From: Henriciella sp.
GTDB taxonomy: Bacteria; Pseudomonadota; Alphaproteobacteria; Caulobacterales; Hyphomonadaceae
Assembly: GCA_017642885.1 (NCBI GenBank)
Contig: JAEPOM010000001.1
Span: forward strand, 310,001 to 374,000
Direction of reading: 5' to 3'
DNA length: 64,000 bases
The position numbers were made by a program, and so were the translations under genes. The notes beneath the pieces were generated by a model. That model ran no database searches. It was not told the origin of the DNA and was given only the letters and a program-made list of their open reading frames with translations. Shown here piece after piece: positions 61,175 to 64,000 of this stretch; within the stretch, counting starts at the first letter, position 1; every line of letters begins with the position of its first letter.

Positions 61175-62065
61175 ATGATCCCTCGCTCGACTGCGATTCC
61201 CAAAACCTGGAAAACGTTCAACTTTGCGAGTTTCTTCTCGGCCTTCTTATACCCGGTGCTCGGACTTGCTTTGCTGATCACGATCACGGTGCTCGGTCTG
61301 ACGCTCTCGGGGCTGACCTTGCGTTGGTATTACCTGCCGCTTGGGATCGGGATCGTCGCGTTCTCCATCTTCATCTGCAATGCCGGGATCGGACCGCTCC
61401 ACCGCATCATGCAACACCGCGCGGGTGAGCTGAAAGCGCCGGGCCAGATTCTGACCATGCTGAACCTGATGATCGCGATGCAGGGCACGGTACGCGACTG
61501 GGTGAACTATCACAGTCAGCACCATCGCTTCTCTGACAAGCCGGGCGACCCGCACAATCCGTTTGAGTCCAAACGCTGGGCCTGGGTCGGCTGGATCCTG
61601 TGGCGCGATGCGAAGGATATGGCTCGCCCGATGTCGATGTGGCTAAAGCAACATCCGATCATTGTCTGGATGGATCAATTCTACAATTCCATCTCTTTGG
61701 TTTTGCATCTGGTCGTCCCGGCTGTGATTTACCTTATTGTCTGGGCCGCGGGCGGGTCGCTGGTTCTGACCGCCATCTGCCATGCCAGCTTCGTGATTGG
61801 CCGGGCCATTCAGTTTCACGCGACGACTTATGGCATCAATGTCCTTGGCCATTTGAAGACCCCGCTCTGGGCCGACCACTTGATCGGTCTGTTGACAGGC
61901 GGCGAAGCGTTTCACGATCACCATCATGACCAACCGGTCAGTGCGCTGCACCGTCCGCGAAAGGGGATCTGGAACCGGATTGTCGACTATAATGGTACGA
62001 TGCTGTTGATTTATGAGAAGCTCGGCTGGGTGAAGAACCTCAAGATCGCTCCGCAATTCGCTTAA
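61175..62065 (+). CDS. Acyl-CoA/fatty acid desaturase
   Basis: This membrane diiron desaturase has 296 residues from the ATG with GGAGG 8 bases upstream (an in-frame ATG 15 codons earlier lacks one). The histidine boxes are in order HRIMQHR, HSQHHR and HDHHHD. Four to five hydrophobic segments lie between them. The pattern is that of bacterial stearoyl-CoA-type delta-9 desaturases, which place a double bond in saturated acyl chains and adjust membrane fluidity. A CtrA-like site lies upstream. Confidence 0.9.
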   Translation: MIPRSTAIPKTWKTFNFASFFSAFLYPVLGLALLITITVLGLTLSGLTLRWYYLPLGIGIVAFSIFICNAGIGPLHRIMQHRAGELKAPGQILTMLNLMIAMQGTVRDWVNYHSQHHRFSDKPGDPHNPFESKRWAWVGWILWRDAKDMARPMSMWLKQHPIIVWMDQFYNSISLVLHLVVPAVIYLIVWAAGGSLVLTAICHASFVIGRAIQFHATTYGINVLGHLKTPLWADHLIGLLTGGEAFHDHHHDQPVSALHRPRKGIWNRIVDYNGTMLLIYEKLGWVKNLKIAPQFA

Positions 62066-62151
62066 CCGGAATCGCTGTTCGCGCGACGACAGTCTCGCCT
62101 CAACCAGATCTTTTTGCTTGGCTGCGCAATCCATGAACAGGAGCGCACGCT

Positions 62152-63195
62152 ATGGCCGATATTGCCAATGACCCTCGACTAGATCCTCGACTGAAAGCGG
62201 TTCTGACAATGATGCCCGCGTCGGATGAGAGCGATGTTGCATCGCGAGAGGCGCAAATCGAGCAGGCAAACTCGCCAGCCGCTCAGGCAGTAACAAAACA
62301 GCTCGAGCTGATGTTCGACATGGCAGACAATGAGATGATTGCGCCCTCAGCAGGCCTCGCCATTTCAGAGCATGAATTCACGTCCCAACCCGATGGCAAC
62401 ACAATTAAAATCCGGTTCGTGCGCCCGGATACGGACGAAGAGGTTCCTTGTATCTATTACATCCATGGCGGCGGGATGATGGTCTTCTCGTGTTTCTATG
62501 GCAATTACCGCGCTTGGTCGAAAATCATCGCCGCAAATGGCGTGGCCGTTGCCATGGTGGATTTCCGCAATTGCCTGACGCCGTCCTCAGCGCCAGAAGT
62601 CGCGCCGTTTCCGGCCGGACTGAATGACTGCGTCTCCGGCGTACGGTGGTTGTCGGAACAAGCCGGTTCGCTTGGCATCGACAAGGACCGAATCGTGGTT
62701 GCAGGAGAAAGCGGCGGCGGCAATCTCACAATCGCGACGGGTCTGAAGCTCAAACAGGATGGCGATATCGGCCTGATCAGCGGGCTCTATCCATTGTGCC
62801 CCTACATTGCCGGAAAGTGGCCGCAGGAGGCTCTGCCATCTTCAACAGAGAATAATGGCATCATGATCGGATTGCACTCAAATCGGGGCGCTATGGCGTA
62901 CGGCATGGAGCACCTGGATAACAAAAACCCCCTCGCCTGGCCGCTCTTTGCAACCGAGGACGATGTTCGCGGTCTGCCGCCCACCAAGATCAATGTGAAT
63001 GAATGCGATCCCCTGCGCGATGAAGGAATTGCGTTCTATCGCCTGCTGATGCGCGCGGGCGTCGATGCCCGGTGCCGGGAAGTTCGCGGCACCTGCCACG
63101 CAGCCGAATTGCTCATGGCGGCGGTTCCGGACATTAGCGGCGATACAGCTGCAGATCTCGCCCGGTTTGCCAAGCTAAGCGGCAACAAACGTTAA
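62152..63195 (+). CDS. Alpha/beta hydrolase, hormone-sensitive-lipase type
   Basis: This esterase/lipase-like protein has 347 residues. The oxyanion-hole motif is YIHGGGMMVFS, the nucleophile elbow GESGGGN (Ser), and the other triad members are in NECDPLRDEGIAFYRLLMRAGV (Asp) and RGTCHAAELL (His). HSL-type members act on short-chain esters, but the true substrate is unknown. AGGAG precedes the ATG. It follows the desaturase on the same strand after 86 bases. Confidence 0.88.
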   Translation: MADIANDPRLDPRLKAVLTMMPASDESDVASREAQIEQANSPAAQAVTKQLELMFDMADNEMIAPSAGLAISEHEFTSQPDGNTIKIRFVRPDTDEEVPCIYYIHGGGMMVFSCFYGNYRAWSKIIAANGVAVAMVDFRNCLTPSSAPEVAPFPAGLNDCVSGVRWLSEQAGSLGIDKDRIVVAGESGGGNLTIATGLKLKQDGDIGLISGLYPLCPYIAGKWPQEALPSSTENNGIMIGLHSNRGAMAYGMEHLDNKNPLAWPLFATEDDVRGLPPTKINVNECDPLRDEGIAFYRLLMRAGVDARCREVRGTCHAAELLMAAVPDISGDTAADLARFAKLSGNKR

Positions 63196-63290
63196 TACGC
63201 ATGGCCCTGAACCTGTTGTAACTACAGGCTTGATCCAAATCGGGACAGGTTTGCAAACAGCGTCCTAACGCGGGACGCGGGGTTGTGTGC

Positions 63291-63326
63291 AATTTTCAGG
63301 AAAATTCACCGATCGGTTTGAAACCG
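63291..63326. promoter_or_regulatory. Two palindromes upstream of sciP
   Basis: AATTTT-CAGG-AAAATT (63291-63306) and CGGTTTGAAACCG (63314-63326, 6-base arms around a G) lie 78-113 bases before the sciP start. They may be operators or hairpins in the sciP leader. Confidence 0.4.
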
Positions 63327-63403
63327 GATTTAATTCGGACGCTGTATAACCGCGCTATGGCTACAGAAGTGGCCTGTGAAACCAACAGACGATGGTGGAA
63401 AAT

Positions 63404-63673
63404 ATGGCGCAGAATGCACAATCTCTCAGTGTGCGTGGCCCGGATGGTCGCCCACTGACACTTTCAGACCTGCCAAAGCCCGGCATTACCCGCTGGGTGA
63501 CACGCCGCAAAGCAGAAATCGTTGCCGCTGTTAGCGGTGGCTTGCTTTCTGAGGAAGAAGCGCTTCGTCGCTACGACCTCACCGAAGAAGAATTCTCCGG
63601 CTGGCGGGTGCTTTACTCCAAGCATGGCCGCAAAGGCCTGCGAACAACCCGGCTCCAACAGTACCGCGCCTAA
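63404..63673 (+). CDS. sciP: CtrA inhibitor SciP (DUF1153)
   Basis: SciP is a small helix-turn-helix protein that binds CtrA and blocks its transcription activation at specific cell-cycle stages in Caulobacter. The 89 residues contain VRGPDGRPLTLSDLPKPGITRWVTRRKAEIVAAVSGGLLSEEEALRRYDLTEEEFSGW, then HGRKGLRTTRLQQYR, all conserved in the family. The ATG at 63404 has GGTGGA before it. An ATG at 63392 is also in frame. In Caulobacter sciP lies near flagellar genes, and here a partial FliF-like frame follows. Confidence 0.95.
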   Translation: MAQNAQSLSVRGPDGRPLTLSDLPKPGITRWVTRRKAEIVAAVSGGLLSEEEALRRYDLTEEEFSGWRVLYSKHGRKGLRTTRLQQYRA

Positions 63674-63801
63674 AGTTCAATCCGATCACCGATAGCATGT
63701 GATTGGATTGAGGGGACGAGGCCGGTGTTAAAGCGCCGTTTACGACGCCACCTGTAAAAGACACAGGTATGCCCGCATCTGCGCCGGGCGAAGGTGACGT
63801 A

Positions 63802-64000
63802 ATGAGCGCGAAAACCGGAATTCCTTTTCCGCGTCTTATAGCCCTGACTGCGCTTCTTCTCGCAGCGGGGCTTTTGTCGTTACGCGCCTACGATACCTTT
63901 GGTGGCGTGAAGTCCGAGCCCGTCGGCAGCGCCATCGAGCGCGAACTGACTTACCTACTGGAACCCGTCACCGGGGCGGAGAAAGTCCGCGTTTCAGTGA
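63802..64000 (+). CDS. FliF C-domain-like membrane protein, 3' end outside the window
   Basis: An open frame from the ATG at 63802 (AAGGTGA upstream; an ATG 33 bases earlier is also in frame) runs off the window without a stop. It encodes MSAKTGIPFPRLIALTALLL, a probable single membrane segment (residues 10-27), then IERELTYLLEPVTGAEKVRVSV. The latter resembles the start of the FliF C-terminal region ('..LSPIVGSGNVRVQV..'), which follows FliF's periplasmic domains. A short protein with only this region, upstream of where fliF would lie, is plausible given the sciP context. The gene is incomplete. Confidence 0.6.
   Translation, partial: MSAKTGIPFPRLIALTALLLAAGLLSLRAYDTFGGVKSEPVGSAIERELTYLLEPVTGAEKVRVSV

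Noticed and set aside
1-64000. CRISPR, insertion sequences, prophage genes and rRNA
   Set aside because: No regularly spaced repeats, transposase, integrase, phage structural gene or rRNA sequence was seen.

Overview
The window is one stretch of an alphaproteobacterial chromosome, most likely from the Caulobacterales/Hyphomonadaceae. The placement rests on a SciP-type CtrA inhibitor (63404-63673) followed by a partial FliF-like membrane protein, a ChvI-type response regulator, a DUF2842 gene beside heme A synthase, the HisS-HisZ-HisG arrangement, and many short lipoproteins and TonB-type envelope genes. Gene density is high, with many 4-base ATGA overlaps. I saw no IS element, prophage module, CRISPR array or rRNA operon.

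Region by region: 1-10111 is mostly minus strand: a truncated SDR dehydrogenase, a SleB-type wall hydrolase, pyruvate phosphate dikinase, glycyl-tRNA synthetase beta and alpha subunits around a small coupled set (double CDGSH protein, cupin, DUF2314 lipoprotein), then a TrmN6-like methyltransferase and a DUF2007 protein. 10220-15005 is a plus-strand isoprenoid/cell-envelope run (polyprenyl diphosphate synthase, TPR lipoprotein, IspE, WecA/MraY-like transferase). 15564-24727 holds ETF-ubiquinone oxidoreductase, a family-4-like uracil-DNA glycosylase, two rSAM/selenodomain-associated transferases with a DUF2283 protein between them, ArgC, L13/S9 and heme A synthase. 24724-33504 holds a DEAD-box helicase, an Atm1-like ABC exporter coupled to a phosphatidylserine-decarboxylase-like protein that lacks its catalytic residues, a TonB siderophore receptor, a LOG-family protein and GltX. 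33634-41508 holds lipoproteins, an MBL hydrolase, an ATP-grasp-like protein, an orphan OppBC permease pair and ArgD.

41403-45313 is the clearest regulatory unit. A 12-residue leader peptide with four consecutive His codons (MKTRLHHHHQQT) is followed by mutually exclusive hairpins, an unusual tRNA-Gln(UUG), and then hisS-hisZ-hisG with a good terminator. This has the layout of histidine attenuation. 45469-53015 carries a membrane GGDEF protein, ChvI, a TPP-dependent decarboxylase-like enzyme, a feruloyl-CoA-synthase-like enzyme and a voltage-gated K+ channel with a C-terminal zinc ribbon. 53244-64000 carries an outer-membrane barrel, YgfZ, Tag, two tandem tiny lipoproteins, a FabH2-like synthase, a zinc-ribbon/membrane/coiled-coil protein behind a LexA-like box, a Fur/Zur repressor, an orphan YjhX-like protein, a desaturase, an esterase and SciP.

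The items most worth follow-up are the his attenuator with its embedded atypical tRNA, the catalytically dead PSD-like protein translated with the ABC exporter, the possibly SOS-linked zinc-ribbon membrane protein, and several long perfect palindromes in promoters. All family calls come from reading motifs. No database search was run.
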